Assembly: GCA_028873575.1 (NCBI GenBank)
Contig: JAGWHY010000005.1
Coordinates: forward strand, 1-62,064
Length of the DNA stretch: 62,064 nucleotides
Direction: 5' to 3'
Source of the DNA: Acidobacteriota bacterium
GTDB lineage: Bacteria; Actinomycetota; Acidimicrobiia; Acidimicrobiales; RAAP-2
Part shown: one piece after another, positions 52,320 to 61,294 of the stretch
Position numbering within the stretch: position 1 is the stretch's first letter
Layout: each line of letters opens with the position of its first letter
Notes under the pieces: model-generated
The model's input: only the letters and a program-made list of their open reading frames with translations
What the model was told of the DNA's origin: nothing
Database searches by the model: none
Translations under genes and position numbers: made by a program

Positions 52320-53098
52320 CCTGGCGTCTCGGCGTCGTGGGATCGCCGATTGCCCATTCGCTCTCGCCGGTACTGCACCTCGAAGGGCTGCGACTCGCCG
52401 GACTCGAGGGTAGCTCCGAGCGCCTTGATTTCGACGCGACTCGCCTTGGTCAACTTCGCCAACTGCTCGGGGAGCGCTTCGACGCCCTTTCCGTGACCGC
52501 CCCCCTCAAGCGAGCCGTGATCGAACTTTGTGACGAACTCGACGAGGTCGCCGAACGTACGCAGTCGGTGAACTCTCTTCTAGTTCGCGACGGCCGCGTC
52601 CTCGGACGTAGTACCGACGGGGAGGGTTTTGTGGGCGCGCTCGCGGCCCTGGCGCAGGTAACGCCGCACGATCGCCACGTGGTCGTGTTGGGTGCGGGTG
52701 GCGCGGCGAGTGCCATCGTGGACGCGCTCGTCAATTACGGGGTTTCATCGGTCGTCGTGCACGCTCGCAACGAGACGCGCGTCGAGGAGTTGACCCTTCG
52801 CTATCCCCAGGTTCTTGGCCACTCCTTGGTGTATCGACCCGTCGATCTGATTGTCAACACCGTACCGACGTCGGGTCGGGGCGTGGACTCCGCGGTATTG
52901 CAGGGGGTAAGTCCCGATACCGTGGCGGTTGACGTTACCTACGACCCGCGCACGTCGACGTGGCTCGCGTTGCACGCCGAGTTGGGCTGCGTGACGATGA
53001 ACGGCCTGCCGATGCTGGCTTTCCAGGCGGCGGCGCAGTTGTCGTGGTGGTTCGGTGCCGGTATAGCGGGCGAAGACTTATTGGAGGTGTTGACGTGA
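52316..53098 (+). CDS. aroE: Shikimate dehydrogenase
   Basis: This 260-residue enzyme reduces 3-dehydroshikimate in the shikimate pathway. The substrate site is GSPIAHSLSP. The catalytic pair is K65 (SVTAPLKRAV) and D101 (RSTDGEGF). The NADP-binding loop is VVLGAGGAASAIVDAL, followed by HARNETR. NGLPMLAFQAAAQLSWW fits the C-terminal helix. GTG 52316 overlaps the mltG stop, and the stop overlaps the rodA-like GTG, so the three are coupled. Confidence 0.93.
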   Translation: MTWRLGVVGSPIAHSLSPVLHLEGLRLAGLEGSSERLDFDATRLGQLRQLLGERFDALSVTAPLKRAVIELCDELDEVAERTQSVNSLLVRDGRVLGRSTDGEGFVGALAALAQVTPHDRHVVVLGAGGAASAIVDALVNYGVSSVVVHARNETRVEELTLRYPQVLGHSLVYRPVDLIVNTVPTSGRGVDSAVLQGVSPDTVAVDVTYDPRTSTWLALHAELGCVTMNGLPMLAFQAAAQLSWWFGAGIAGEDLLEVLT

Positions 53099-54234
53099 CC
53101 GATACGCTTCTCGCGCTCACGACCCGGGTCCGGGCTCGCGACGCGATGGACTACGGACTCTTCTGGGGCATGATCGCTCTCGGCGTCACCGGTACCATCA
53201 TGATTTACTCGGCGACGCGTCAAGCGTTGGTGAACGCGGGATTCAGTGGCCACTACTACCTCGAACGCCAAGGCTTTTTTGTGGGCGTCGGCATCGTGGC
53301 GATGTACGTCGTGTCGCGACTCGACTATCGGCGCTTTGAAATGGTCGCGACACCGCTCTACGTCGGTTCACTTTTCGCGTTAGCCGGCGTCTTCGTGGTT
53401 GGTCAGAGCGCGCTCGGCGCGCAGCGGTGGTACAACTTCGGTTTCGTCCAGCTACAGCCGAGTGAGTTCACGGTCTTGTCGTTGATCTTGGCGGTGGCCA
53501 CCTTCTGCGCCCGTCGACCAGAGGGGCTGACGATGTACGACGTGACGCGACTACTCACGATGGCCGCGGTACCCATGCTTTTGATCTTTAAACAGCCCGA
53601 CCTCGGCACCACCGTCATCATTGTGTTGACGGTGTCAGCGATGATGGTCCTCGCCGGAGTTCCTCCACGGTTCATGTCGTTGCTCGCGGTACTCGGATCT
53701 ATCGGGGTGGCCATGGCGATTTACTTACAGCTGCTCCACAAATATCAAGTTGACCGCTTCGTCTCGTTTTTGAACCAAAACAGTACGAATCCGAACCTCC
53801 AAGCGCTGATCTACGAGGTCAACAACGCGAAGAGTGCGATTGGGTCGGGCGGACTGCGCGGGGCGGGCTTCTTCCACGGACTGCAGACCGTGCTCGGCTA
53901 CGTACCCGAGCAACGCACGGACTTCATCTTCACGGCGATTGGTGAACAGTTGGGCTTCATCGGTTCGACGTTGATCGTGACGCTGCTTGGTTTCGTGGCG
54001 TATCGCATGTTCATGATTGGCCGACGGGCTAAGGACACCATGGGTCGCCTCATCTGCATCGGCGTTTTCGTCTTCTTCGCGTTCAGTTGCTTCGAGAACA
54101 TCGGGATGACGATGGGGATTATGCCGGTGACGGGAATTCCTCTCCCACTTCTGAGTTACGGCGGTTCAGCGGCGCTGGTCTTTTTCGTCGCCGGCGGCGC
54201 GGTGCTCTCCGTCTCGCGTCGTGCGGGCAATTAG
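53095..54234 (+). CDS. rodA: SEDS-family peptidoglycan glycosyltransferase, RodA-type
   Basis: This 379-residue polytopic protein (about ten helices) polymerises glycan strands from lipid II together with a class B PBP. Family motifs are GAQRWYNFGFVQLQPSEFTVLSLIL, FKQPDLGTTVI, FIFTAIGEQLGFIG and PVTGIPLPLLSYGGSA. The large extracellular loop is between helices 7 and 8. GTG 53095 overlaps the aroE stop, and the frame from 52960 inside aroE is not used. A second SEDS gene follows one gene later on the other strand. Confidence 0.92.
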   Translation: MTDTLLALTTRVRARDAMDYGLFWGMIALGVTGTIMIYSATRQALVNAGFSGHYYLERQGFFVGVGIVAMYVVSRLDYRRFEMVATPLYVGSLFALAGVFVVGQSALGAQRWYNFGFVQLQPSEFTVLSLILAVATFCARRPEGLTMYDVTRLLTMAAVPMLLIFKQPDLGTTVIIVLTVSAMMVLAGVPPRFMSLLAVLGSIGVAMAIYLQLLHKYQVDRFVSFLNQNSTNPNLQALIYEVNNAKSAIGSGGLRGAGFFHGLQTVLGYVPEQRTDFIFTAIGEQLGFIGSTLIVTLLGFVAYRMFMIGRRAKDTMGRLICIGVFVFFAFSCFENIGMTMGIMPVTGIPLPLLSYGGSAALVFFVAGGAVLSVSRRAGN

Positions 54235-54237
54235 GGT
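54232..54237 (+). promoter_or_regulatory. Leaderless -10 element (TAGGGT) before the BFN-domain gene
   Basis: TAGGGT begins at the rodA stop codon and lies 6 bases before ATG 54244. Confidence 0.5.
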
Positions 54238-54243
54238 TGGCCC

Positions 54244-54324
54244 ATGGACGAATCACCACACGAAACTGTCGTGGGCCCGATGGACGAATCGACGCACGAA
54301 GACGTGGTGGGTCCGATGGACGGC
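54244..54324 (+). repeat. 36-bp tandem duplication at the start of the BFN-domain gene
   Basis: 54244-54279 and 54280-54315 encode MDES(P/T)HE(T/D)VVGP twice, and 54316-54324 begins a third copy (MDG). Each copy carries an in-frame ATG, so translation could start at any of the three. Confidence 0.8.
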
Positions 54325-54768
54325 GCCACTCCTACGCGCGGCGAGGAGACGGCGCCGACCGTTTACCACGTGATGAACCTTGATTCGGTGCTGTACGACC
54401 TCACCGACGCGTCGCCGCAGGCGCACCTGATCGAGTCCGAATCGCCCTATCGCTACCTCGTCATTCCGATTGCCCTGGCCGACGCGATAGCACTGCAGCA
54501 GGCCCTTTCGCGACTCGAAACGCGTCGCCCGACCACCCACGAGTTGATGACGTCAATCTTGGGTCGACTTCAAGTGGACGTCATTGCCGTGCGGATCGTG
54601 CGCTACGAGCAAGGAGTATTCTTCGCCGAACTCGAACTGATGACGGCAAAGGGACGCGAGATTTTCGACTGTCGCACCAGTGACGCGCTGGCGCTCGCGT
54701 ATCGCCAGATTGTGCCCGCGCCCGTGCTCTGCGCCGACGAGGTCTTTCAGCGCTACTTCGGCGACTAG
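54244..54768 (+). CDS. Bifunctional nuclease (BFN/DUF151) domain protein
   Basis: This 174-residue protein has the DUF151 domain (about residues 40-170): YRYLVIPIALADAIALQQAL, RPTTHELMTSILGRLQVDVIAVRIV, FFAELEL and FDCRTSDALALAYRQIVPAPVLCADEVF. The DCRxSDA segment is the family signature. Plant members were reported to cut RNA and DNA, and the bacterial role is unsettled. The first 27 residues are two copies of a 12-residue repeat plus a partial third. The promoter spacing supports the first ATG. In many actinobacteria this domain is found near ftsK or recombination genes rather than rodA. Confidence 0.88.
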   Translation: MDESPHETVVGPMDESTHEDVVGPMDGATPTRGEETAPTVYHVMNLDSVLYDLTDASPQAHLIESESPYRYLVIPIALADAIALQQALSRLETRRPTTHELMTSILGRLQVDVIAVRIVRYEQGVFFAELELMTAKGREIFDCRTSDALALAYRQIVPAPVLCADEVFQRYFGD

Positions 54769-56105
54769 CTAAAAACGACCGCGACCACTTCGCCACCGCG
54801 CCGCTCGAGGCTGTTCTCATCAGAGATCCGCAGCAGGAGCGCGACGACCAAATAGTTAGCGAACAACGACGACCCGCCGTACGCCATGAAGGGCAAGGTG
54901 ATGCCCGTGAGGGGCAGCAGGCGAAGTACGCCCGCCATGATGAAAAAGGCCTGAAAACCCATCAGGGCCGAGAGCCCTGTCGCGGTGAGGCGGACAAAAT
55001 CGGAGTGCGCGCCCTGGGCAATGCGAAAACCTTCCGCCACGAAAACGACGAAGAGCGCGACGACCACGACGAGGCCGAGGAGTCCGAGCTCTTCGCCCAC
55101 CGCGGCGAAGATCATGTCCGACGTGATCTCGGGTACGGTGCCCGACTGGCCGAGCCCAAGTCCGGTGCCCGTGACGCCACCGGCGGCGAGGGAGAACCAC
55201 CCGTAGGCCAGTTGATGCGAGTACGCCATGTGCGCGGCCGACCACGGATCGAGCCAAAGTCCGACGCGGCTCTGCACCTGCGAGAAGAACTTGGCGGCGA
55301 CGTACGCGCCGCCCGCGAAGAGCCCGAGGCCCAACACGACGTAGGACTTCAGTCCGGTCGTGACCCACAACAACGACATAAAGAGCGCGAACAACAACAG
55401 GGCGAATCCGATGTCGTTTTCCGCCCCAAGGATTCCCATGGCGCATCCCCACGCCACGAGTATGGGCAAGAGGACCTTTGGCGCGACGATGCTTCGTGAG
55501 CCAATGCGTTGGGTGGGTGTCGAGAGTAGTTCGCGGTTCGACGCGAAGTACGACGCGAAAAAGAAGACGAGCAGTATCTTCGCGATTTCGACGGGTTGAA
55601 AGGAGATCGGCCCGACTTGAACCCAAAGTCGCGCCCCGTACACGGTGAGTCCGACGCCCGGCACTAATGGCGCGAGCAGGAGCCCCACGGCCGCGAGCAA
55701 TGTCAGGTAGCGGTAGCGATCGAGGTCGCGGACGCGTTTGACAACTTTGAGGACGACGACCAGCGCAACGGCGCTCAGGAAAAACCAGATTGCCTGGTAA
55801 CCCGCGCGGACGGGGTTCCATCGAGCAATTTCGACGTAGCCAATACCGTTCAGGAGCGTCGCGACGGGGAGCAAGATTTCCGACGCGTTAGGCGCGTAGC
55901 GCCGAATCGCGACGTGCATGATGAGCGATATCGACACGATGGAGGCGAGAAAGAGCCAGAGGCGTGGCGGCATGTGTCCTTGCGCGCCGAGTGAGGCCAG
56001 TACGTAGAAGGCGGTCGTCACGATCCAGGCGAGGATCATGAGACTCAGCTCCGTCCAGCGCGCGTTGCCGGGGCGTTCACGTAGGGACGTTGCGTGTTTC
56101 GCCAC
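54765..56105 (-). CDS. SEDS-family protein, FtsW/RodA-like (second copy)
   Basis: This 446-residue polytopic protein resembles the actinobacterial SEDS protein found in the pknAB/PBP cluster. It has 10-12 hydrophobic segments, with GARLWVQVGPISFQPVEIAKILLVFFF, GAENDIGFALLLF, DMIFAAVGEELGLLG and the end motif LRLLPLTGITLPFMAYGGSSLFANYL. No PBP or kinase gene is near it here. TTG 56111 would add two residues, but GTG 56105 has TACTGT exactly 6 bases upstream. It converges on the BFN gene with a 4-bp overlap. Which SEDS copy serves division and which elongation cannot be told. Confidence 0.88.
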   Translation of the reverse strand: MAKHATSLRERPGNARWTELSLMILAWIVTTAFYVLASLGAQGHMPPRLWLFLASIVSISLIMHVAIRRYAPNASEILLPVATLLNGIGYVEIARWNPVRAGYQAIWFFLSAVALVVVLKVVKRVRDLDRYRYLTLLAAVGLLLAPLVPGVGLTVYGARLWVQVGPISFQPVEIAKILLVFFFASYFASNRELLSTPTQRIGSRSIVAPKVLLPILVAWGCAMGILGAENDIGFALLLFALFMSLLWVTTGLKSYVVLGLGLFAGGAYVAAKFFSQVQSRVGLWLDPWSAAHMAYSHQLAYGWFSLAAGGVTGTGLGLGQSGTVPEITSDMIFAAVGEELGLLGLVVVVALFVVFVAEGFRIAQGAHSDFVRLTATGLSALMGFQAFFIMAGVLRLLPLTGITLPFMAYGGSSLFANYLVVALLLRISDENSLERRGGEVVAVVFS

Positions 56106-56111
56106 GTTCAA

Positions 56112-56117
56112 ACAGTA
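56112..56117 (-). promoter_or_regulatory. Leaderless -10 element (TACTGT) before the second SEDS gene
   Basis: TACTGT on the minus strand is 6 bases before GTG 56105 and sets the start. Confidence 0.5.
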
Positions 56118-56167
56118 GTCGTAGCATGGAACGAAATGAACTCAAGTCAGCAGGGGTGTAGGGCGTC

Positions 56168-58237
56168 GTGAGCGATGAGGTGGTGGCCTTCGGACCCGAG
56201 CGCTTCTCGAGTCGAGAGCTGTCGCGCCTGGAGTTTGGCGCGCGACTACTGGACCTTGCCGAAGACGAGGGTCTTCCGGTTCTCGAGCGCTGTAAGTTCG
56301 TGGCAATTTTCGCCGACATGATTGACGAGTTTTTCCAAGTTCGCGTCGTGAGCCTCGAGGATAAGGTCGCCGCCGGTGTGCAGACTCCCTCCGTGGATGG
56401 CGTGCGTCCGCGCCAACAACTGATGGCGATTCGCGAAAGCGTGCTGTCGTTAATTGAGCGGCAAGATCGCGTCGTGTTGGACAATCTCTTGCCGGCGCTC
56501 GCTCGCCACGACCTCGCGGTGGTGCACTACCAAGACCTCGACGACACCACGAGGGCTAACTTGGCGCGCTACTTCGAAGAGAACGTGTATCCCGTGTTGA
56601 CGCCGCTCGCGGTCGACCCCGGTCACCCGTTTCCTATGATTTCCAATCTCTCGCTCAACATCGCGGTGAGCGTTCGCGACGAAGTTAGCGGCGCCGAGCG
56701 CAGCGCGCGCGTGAAGGTACCCAGTTCCCTGCCGCGGTTCTTGCCGGTGGGCGAAGGTCGCTGGTGTCTGCTCGAGGACCTGATCATCGCGCACCTCGAT
56801 CAGCTCTTTGCCGGGATGACCATTGGCCGCGCGGACCTGTTTCGCGTGACGCGTAACGCCGACTTGACGCTCGAAGAGGACGAGGCGGACGATCTAATGG
56901 TGGCGCTCGAGGTCGAGCTGCGCCGTCGTCGATTCGGTGAAGCCCTGCGGGTCGAGATTCAACGAGGGATGTCTGAGGAGTTTTTGGCGCTACTGGTCGA
57001 TCAGTTGGAGCTCGACCGATCGAACGTCTACGTCACGGACGCCCCACTCGGACTACACGACTTTTGGAGTCTCTACGCGATTGACCGTCCCGATTTGAAG
57101 GGGGAGGGTTGGTCGCCCTTGACGCCCAAGCGGCTCCTCGACGGCGATCACGTGGGCGACGTCTTCGCGGTGATTCGTGAAGGTGACGTTCTCCTACACC
57201 ACCCCTACGAGTCGTTCACCGACTCGGTGGAGATGTTCATCGCGCAGGCGGCGGCCGATCCCAAGGTCGTCGCGATCAAGCAGACGCTCTATCGGACCTC
57301 GGGCGACTCGCCCATCGTGGCCTCACTTATTCAGGCGGCCGAACGCGGTAAGCAAGTGGTTGCGTTGGTTGAGTTAAAGGCCCGCTTCGACGAAGCCGCC
57401 AATATTGAATGGGCCAAGGCGCTCGAGGACGCCGGCGTGCACGTGGTCTACGGCATCGTGGGCCTGAAGACGCACTCAAAGATCGCGCTCGTGCTGCGCA
57501 GTGAGGGTGACACCACCGCGCGCTACGTGCACATCGGTACGGGCAACTACAACGACCGCACCGCGCGGGTCTACGAAGACTTCGGTCTCTTGACGTGCGA
57601 CCCCGAAATTACTCGCGACGTCGGCGAGCTCTTTAACTACCTCACCGGATTTGCGCGTATCGGCAACTACGCGAAGATTGTGGTGTCGCCGCTGTCGACG
57701 CGTACGAAGATGATCGAGCTAATTAACCGCCAGCGCGATCTCGGACCCCGTGGTCGTATTGACATGAAAGTGAACGGACTGACGGATCCACAAATCATCG
57801 ACGCGCTCTACGAAGCGTCAAACGCCGGCGTGGAGATTCGTCTCGTGGTACGAACACTGTGCTGTCTTCGTCCCGGGGTGTCGGGACTCTCGGAGCACAT
57901 CAAGGTCCACTCCTTGGTGGGTGAGTTTCTCGAGCATTCGCGCGTCTTCATCTTTGGTCGGCCCGGTGACCCCGATTTCTCGATCTATCTCGGATCGGCC
58001 GACCTTATGGAGCGCAACCTCGACCGCCGTGTCGAGGTGAGCGTGCCCATAAGCACGCCGGGGCTTCAGAACGAACTCCTGGAAGCCTTCGAAATCACGT
58101 GGCGAGACGACTGCTACACCTGGGTGCTCGGGACAGATCGGCGCTGGCGTCGCTTGCAGCCGGTCAATCAACTGTCGGCGCAGGTCGAGTTCAAACGTCG
58201 GGCGACGGACCGCTCCCGGTTGCTGGGGCAGCCGTAG
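56168..58237 (+). CDS. ppk1: Polyphosphate kinase 1
   Basis: This 689-residue enzyme reversibly polymerises the gamma-phosphate of ATP into polyphosphate. The N domain has ELSRLEFGARLLDLA and FVAIFADMIDEFFQVRV. The middle domain includes VLTPLAVDPGHPFPMISNLSLN, followed by HPYESF. The autophosphorylated histidine is H436 in GLKTHSKIALV, equal to E. coli His435. Later come HIGTGNYND, TRTKMIELINRQ, and the second conserved His in GLSEHIKVHSLVG. The GTG start has no strong ribosome site, and TAGCAT about 40 bases upstream may be the -10. Its 3' end overlaps the convergent flippase-like gene by 47 bp. Confidence 0.96.
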   Translation: MSDEVVAFGPERFSSRELSRLEFGARLLDLAEDEGLPVLERCKFVAIFADMIDEFFQVRVVSLEDKVAAGVQTPSVDGVRPRQQLMAIRESVLSLIERQDRVVLDNLLPALARHDLAVVHYQDLDDTTRANLARYFEENVYPVLTPLAVDPGHPFPMISNLSLNIAVSVRDEVSGAERSARVKVPSSLPRFLPVGEGRWCLLEDLIIAHLDQLFAGMTIGRADLFRVTRNADLTLEEDEADDLMVALEVELRRRRFGEALRVEIQRGMSEEFLALLVDQLELDRSNVYVTDAPLGLHDFWSLYAIDRPDLKGEGWSPLTPKRLLDGDHVGDVFAVIREGDVLLHHPYESFTDSVEMFIAQAAADPKVVAIKQTLYRTSGDSPIVASLIQAAERGKQVVALVELKARFDEAANIEWAKALEDAGVHVVYGIVGLKTHSKIALVLRSEGDTTARYVHIGTGNYNDRTARVYEDFGLLTCDPEITRDVGELFNYLTGFARIGNYAKIVVSPLSTRTKMIELINRQRDLGPRGRIDMKVNGLTDPQIIDALYEASNAGVEIRLVVRTLCCLRPGVSGLSEHIKVHSLVGEFLEHSRVFIFGRPGDPDFSIYLGSADLMERNLDRRVEVSVPISTPGLQNELLEAFEITWRDDCYTWVLGTDRRWRRLQPVNQLSAQVEFKRRATDRSRLLGQP

Positions 58238-59252
58238 GGTCGGCGGGTCGGCGCCACTGGAGCGAGGCGTAGGCGGCTCCGCCAATGGGAATGGGGATCC
58301 AGAAGTTCAAGAGTCGGTAACCGAGCACGGCGAGAATAGCCTGGGCGTGGGGAACGCCGAAGCCGACCAAGGTCGGGATGAGGACGCCCTCGACGACGCC
58401 CAGACCCCCCGGCGTGACGGGTATCGCCGCGAAGATATTGGCGAGGCCGTAGGCGACGAGAAGATCGACCGGTGAGATCACGCTACCGAAACTCCACAGA
58501 AAGACCCATAGGCAGGCCGCGTCGAGCACCCAGTTAAGCGTCGCCCACGTGAAGGCCCACCACAGGGTGCGACGGTTGTTGATCAAGAGAGTGACGCGAC
58601 CGGCGACCTTGCCAAGTTGCTGGGAGACCTTATCGGGGTCGATGGCGGGCACTCGCTTGGCGACGGCGCGGATCCAGACGTCCGCGTGGCGTTGTCCTCG
58701 GGTGATCAGCAAAATGGTGCCAAAGAACGCCAGCAACAAAAAGACGCCCGCGAGCGCCGCAAATCCGTAGGCGGGGTTAAATCCTCGCAGCGGGATGGAG
58801 ATCACGAGCGCGAACCAGAAGAGCACGTTTAACACGACCGCCGAACCCGTGCCGAGCACGGCCAGCCCGAAAGCGCTGGTCTCGCGCGGAACGCCCAATT
58901 CCGAGAAAATCCGATAGGAGAGAGCTCCGGCGGGGGCGGTGCCCCCGGGGACGACGTGGCTAATCGCGTGGCCCGCCAGGGTGACGCGCACGGTGTTGTA
59001 AAGGCTGGGCGAATGGGGGTAGAGCACGGTTCTGGTCAGTTCGACGTAGCCGTAGATGGCGGCCACCTCGAGGGCGACCGCCAGGACTACTAAAAAGGGA
59101 TTGAGCGCGCCGAGTAGGTGGAGTGAACGACGAGCTGAAGCAAACTGGGGCAGAACTAAGTACTCGAAGACGAAGATCAGTGAGCCCAGGCTTAAGATCA
59201 AGCGAATCTCGCGAGGTAACGCAAGTCGTTTCTTAGCAGTGCCGTCGGACAT
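58191..59252 (-). CDS. Flippase-like membrane protein (UPF0104/lysylphosphatidylglycerol synthase TM region family)
   Basis: This 353-residue protein has about eight hydrophobic segments. Typical family text includes AGHAISHVVPGGTAPAGALSYRIFSELG in the first half and ANIFAAIPVTPGGLGVVEGVLIPTLVGFG near the C-terminus. The family resembles the membrane half of MprF and includes proteins proposed to move lipids across the membrane. Its position divergent from a polyprenol mannose synthase gene fits a role in glycolipid handling, which remains inference. The last 15 codons overlap the end of ppk1. No leaderless element lies at its ATG. TAGACT about 60 bases upstream may be the -10. Confidence 0.82.
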   Translation of the reverse strand: MSDGTAKKRLALPREIRLILSLGSLIFVFEYLVLPQFASARRSLHLLGALNPFLVVLAVALEVAAIYGYVELTRTVLYPHSPSLYNTVRVTLAGHAISHVVPGGTAPAGALSYRIFSELGVPRETSAFGLAVLGTGSAVVLNVLFWFALVISIPLRGFNPAYGFAALAGVFLLLAFFGTILLITRGQRHADVWIRAVAKRVPAIDPDKVSQQLGKVAGRVTLLINNRRTLWWAFTWATLNWVLDAACLWVFLWSFGSVISPVDLLVAYGLANIFAAIPVTPGGLGVVEGVLIPTLVGFGVPHAQAILAVLGYRLLNFWIPIPIGGAAYASLQWRRPADPTAAPATGSGPSPDV

Positions 59253-59323
59253 TGGTCATTTCGCTCGGCGCGGGTGAAGAGAAGGACTCATCGGCGCTTT
59301 TCTCCCAGTCTACGGCAGTTGCG

Positions 59324-59329
59324 TAGAAT
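59324..59329 (+). promoter_or_regulatory. Leaderless -10 element (TAGAAT) before the polyprenol mannose synthase gene
   Basis: TAGAAT with a 6-base spacer TCGACG precedes ATG 59336. It is one of the best examples of the recurrent arrangement. Confidence 0.6.
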
Positions 59330-59335
59330 TCGACG

Positions 59336-60055
59336 ATGCCTACGTTGGTGGTTCTGCCCACCTACAACGAAATTTTGAACGTCGAGGCGATGCTGCGCGC
59401 CCTGCGAACCAACGTGCCCGACGCGGATGTGCTGGTGGTTGACGACGGCTCACCTGACGGCACGGCACGACGCGCGCGCGAATTGGCCGCGGAGCTCGGT
59501 TCAATTCACGTGCTCGAGCGTTCGACCAAAAGCGGACTCGGTGGCGCGTACCGAGCGGGCTTCACGTGGGGACTTGAACACGGTTACGACGTCTTCGTGG
59601 AGATTGACTGTGACTTTAGCCACGACCCCGGGGCGCTGCCCACGTTACTTCGTGCGGCGCGGGACCACGAGGTCGTCATCGGCTCGCGGTACGTACCGGG
59701 AGGCTCCATTCCGCAGTGGACGCTCTCGCGACGTCTCTTGTCGCGCGGCGGCAACCAGTACGCCTCGTTGATGCTCGGACTTCGCGTCGCCGACTCCACG
59801 GCGGGCTATCGCGTCTACACGAAGTCGGCACTCGAAAAGATCGATTTCGAAACCGTCAGTGCTGATGGGTACGGCTTTCAGATCGAGATGACCTACCGCG
59901 CGCGACGTCACGGCGCCACCATCGTGGAAGTTCCGATCTCGTTCACGGACCGCGAATTGGGGCAATCCAAGATGTCCGGCGCCATCGTCTTCGAGGCGTT
60001 GTGGCTGGTGACCAAGTGGGCGGCGCTCCGGGTCGTGGGGCGCGACGCGCGCTAG
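59336..60055 (+). CDS. Polyprenol monophosphomannose synthase (GT2 family)
   Basis: This 239-residue GT2 enzyme transfers mannose from GDP-mannose to a polyprenyl phosphate. It starts PTLVVLPTYNEILNVEAML, then VLVVDDGSPDGTARRARELA. The metal-binding DxD lies in VEIDCDFSHDPG, followed by IGSRYVPGG and DSTAGYRVYTKSALEKI. IVEVPISFTDRELGQSKMS is the classic dolichol-phosphate-mannose synthase ending. There is no attached acyltransferase domain as in M. tuberculosis Ppm1. The product would supply periplasmic mannosyltransferases for higher PIMs or glycoproteins, in keeping with pimA in the window. Confidence 0.93.
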   Translation: MPTLVVLPTYNEILNVEAMLRALRTNVPDADVLVVDDGSPDGTARRARELAAELGSIHVLERSTKSGLGGAYRAGFTWGLEHGYDVFVEIDCDFSHDPGALPTLLRAARDHEVVIGSRYVPGGSIPQWTLSRRLLSRGGNQYASLMLGLRVADSTAGYRVYTKSALEKIDFETVSADGYGFQIEMTYRARRHGATIVEVPISFTDRELGQSKMSGAIVFEALWLVTKWAALRVVGRDAR

Positions 60056-61294
60056 TTAAAAGCGCTCCACCAGCAGCGACGACAAAACGCTTTGGAGTTT
60101 GTCTCGCGTCTCTTCGCGTTCGGCGATGGGGTCGGACTCGGACACGATGCCCGCGCCCGCCCAGGCCTCGAAGTTCGCGCCGTCGAGTAAGACGCCGCGA
60201 ATCCCGACCCACCACTCGCCGTCACCGTTGGCGTCGATCCAACCCAGGGGTCCGGCGTAGTGACCCCGGTCGTGCGTTTCGAGCTGACGGATGAGTTCAT
60301 CGGCGCGTTCGCGAGGTATGCCACCCACGGCGGCGGTCGGGTGGAGGAGGCGCAGGACGGTGAGCGCGTCGGGTGCCTCCGGCGCGTGATTGACGGCGGT
60401 AATCCAGGTGCCGAGGTGCGCAACAGTTCGTAACGTCACGATTGACGGTTGGGCGTCAGCGGTGATGTCGTCGTAGAGCGAAGAGAGACTGCGCATCACT
60501 TCGTCGACGAGCACGCCGTGTTCGTGCAAGTTCTTCGTCGAACCCAAGAGCCAGTTCTGGTAGTCGTCGGGCGCGACGTTGGCCGGTAGGGCGATGGTGC
60601 CGGCGAGGGGGTGACACTGGACGAGGTCACCGTCGCGGCGTACCAGAAGCTCGGGCGAGGCACCCACGAAGCGTCGCCGGTCATTGGTCGGCATGGAGTA
60701 GAGAGTGCAGATAGGTTCGCGCACCTTGAGTCGCGCGATAAGTGCGGCCGGGTCCACGTCGTCGGTGACCGAACCTAAGACGGCGCGAGCCAGGACCACC
60801 TTGTCCACTTCTTTTCGCCGAAGAATCTCGACGGCCTGGGCGACGTGGTGCGCGTACTGCTCGGGCGTTGGCTGGAGGGTGAGTGAGCGCAGACTCTGTG
60901 GCTCTTGAGTGGGCTCCGCGACGACCTCAAGCGCGTCGCGCCAGCCGTGATCGCCCTCAGGGGCACTGATCCAGGCGTCCCCGTCGGCGACCACGGTCAC
61001 GACGTAGCGAGGGACGCAAAGCTGACCGGAAGCAAATCGATCAAAAGGCAACGTCGCGAAGGCGACGACACCGCTACCCGGCGGACCGTCGTCGCCCGCA
61101 AGCTCGATGTCCTTGAGGGCCAGACTGGCTTCGTCGTTGCGCGCGAGCCCCGCCCCGAGGTCAACGTCGAGGTAACTTCCACCGAAACCGACGCGCAGCG
61201 CGTCGGAACTCTCCAGGAGCCAACCGTCACGCGCGCCGAGTGCGCGCAGCGTGGCTCGAGGGGGTGCCGCAATTTTGGCACGCGCGTACCTCAC
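60056..61294 (-). CDS. menF: Isochorismate synthase
   Basis: This 412-residue chorismate-utilising enzyme converts chorismate to isochorismate. It has VDKVVLARAVLGSV, FVGASPELLVRR, CHPLAGT, LLHPTAAVGGIPRERADELI, and the metal-binding YAGPLGWIDANGDGEWWVGIRG, as in MenF/EntC proteins and unlike TrpE, which lacks the GGIPR segment. Overlap with the ubiE/menG gene by 4 bp (GTGA) and a methyltransferase partner point to menaquinone rather than siderophore synthesis. Its stop abuts the polyprenol mannose synthase stop with no space. Confidence 0.9.
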   Translation of the reverse strand: MRYARAKIAAPPRATLRALGARDGWLLESSDALRVGFGGSYLDVDLGAGLARNDEASLALKDIELAGDDGPPGSGVVAFATLPFDRFASGQLCVPRYVVTVVADGDAWISAPEGDHGWRDALEVVAEPTQEPQSLRSLTLQPTPEQYAHHVAQAVEILRRKEVDKVVLARAVLGSVTDDVDPAALIARLKVREPICTLYSMPTNDRRRFVGASPELLVRRDGDLVQCHPLAGTIALPANVAPDDYQNWLLGSTKNLHEHGVLVDEVMRSLSSLYDDITADAQPSIVTLRTVAHLGTWITAVNHAPEAPDALTVLRLLHPTAAVGGIPRERADELIRQLETHDRGHYAGPLGWIDANGDGEWWVGIRGVLLDGANFEAWAGAGIVSESDPIAEREETRDKLQSVLSSLLVERF

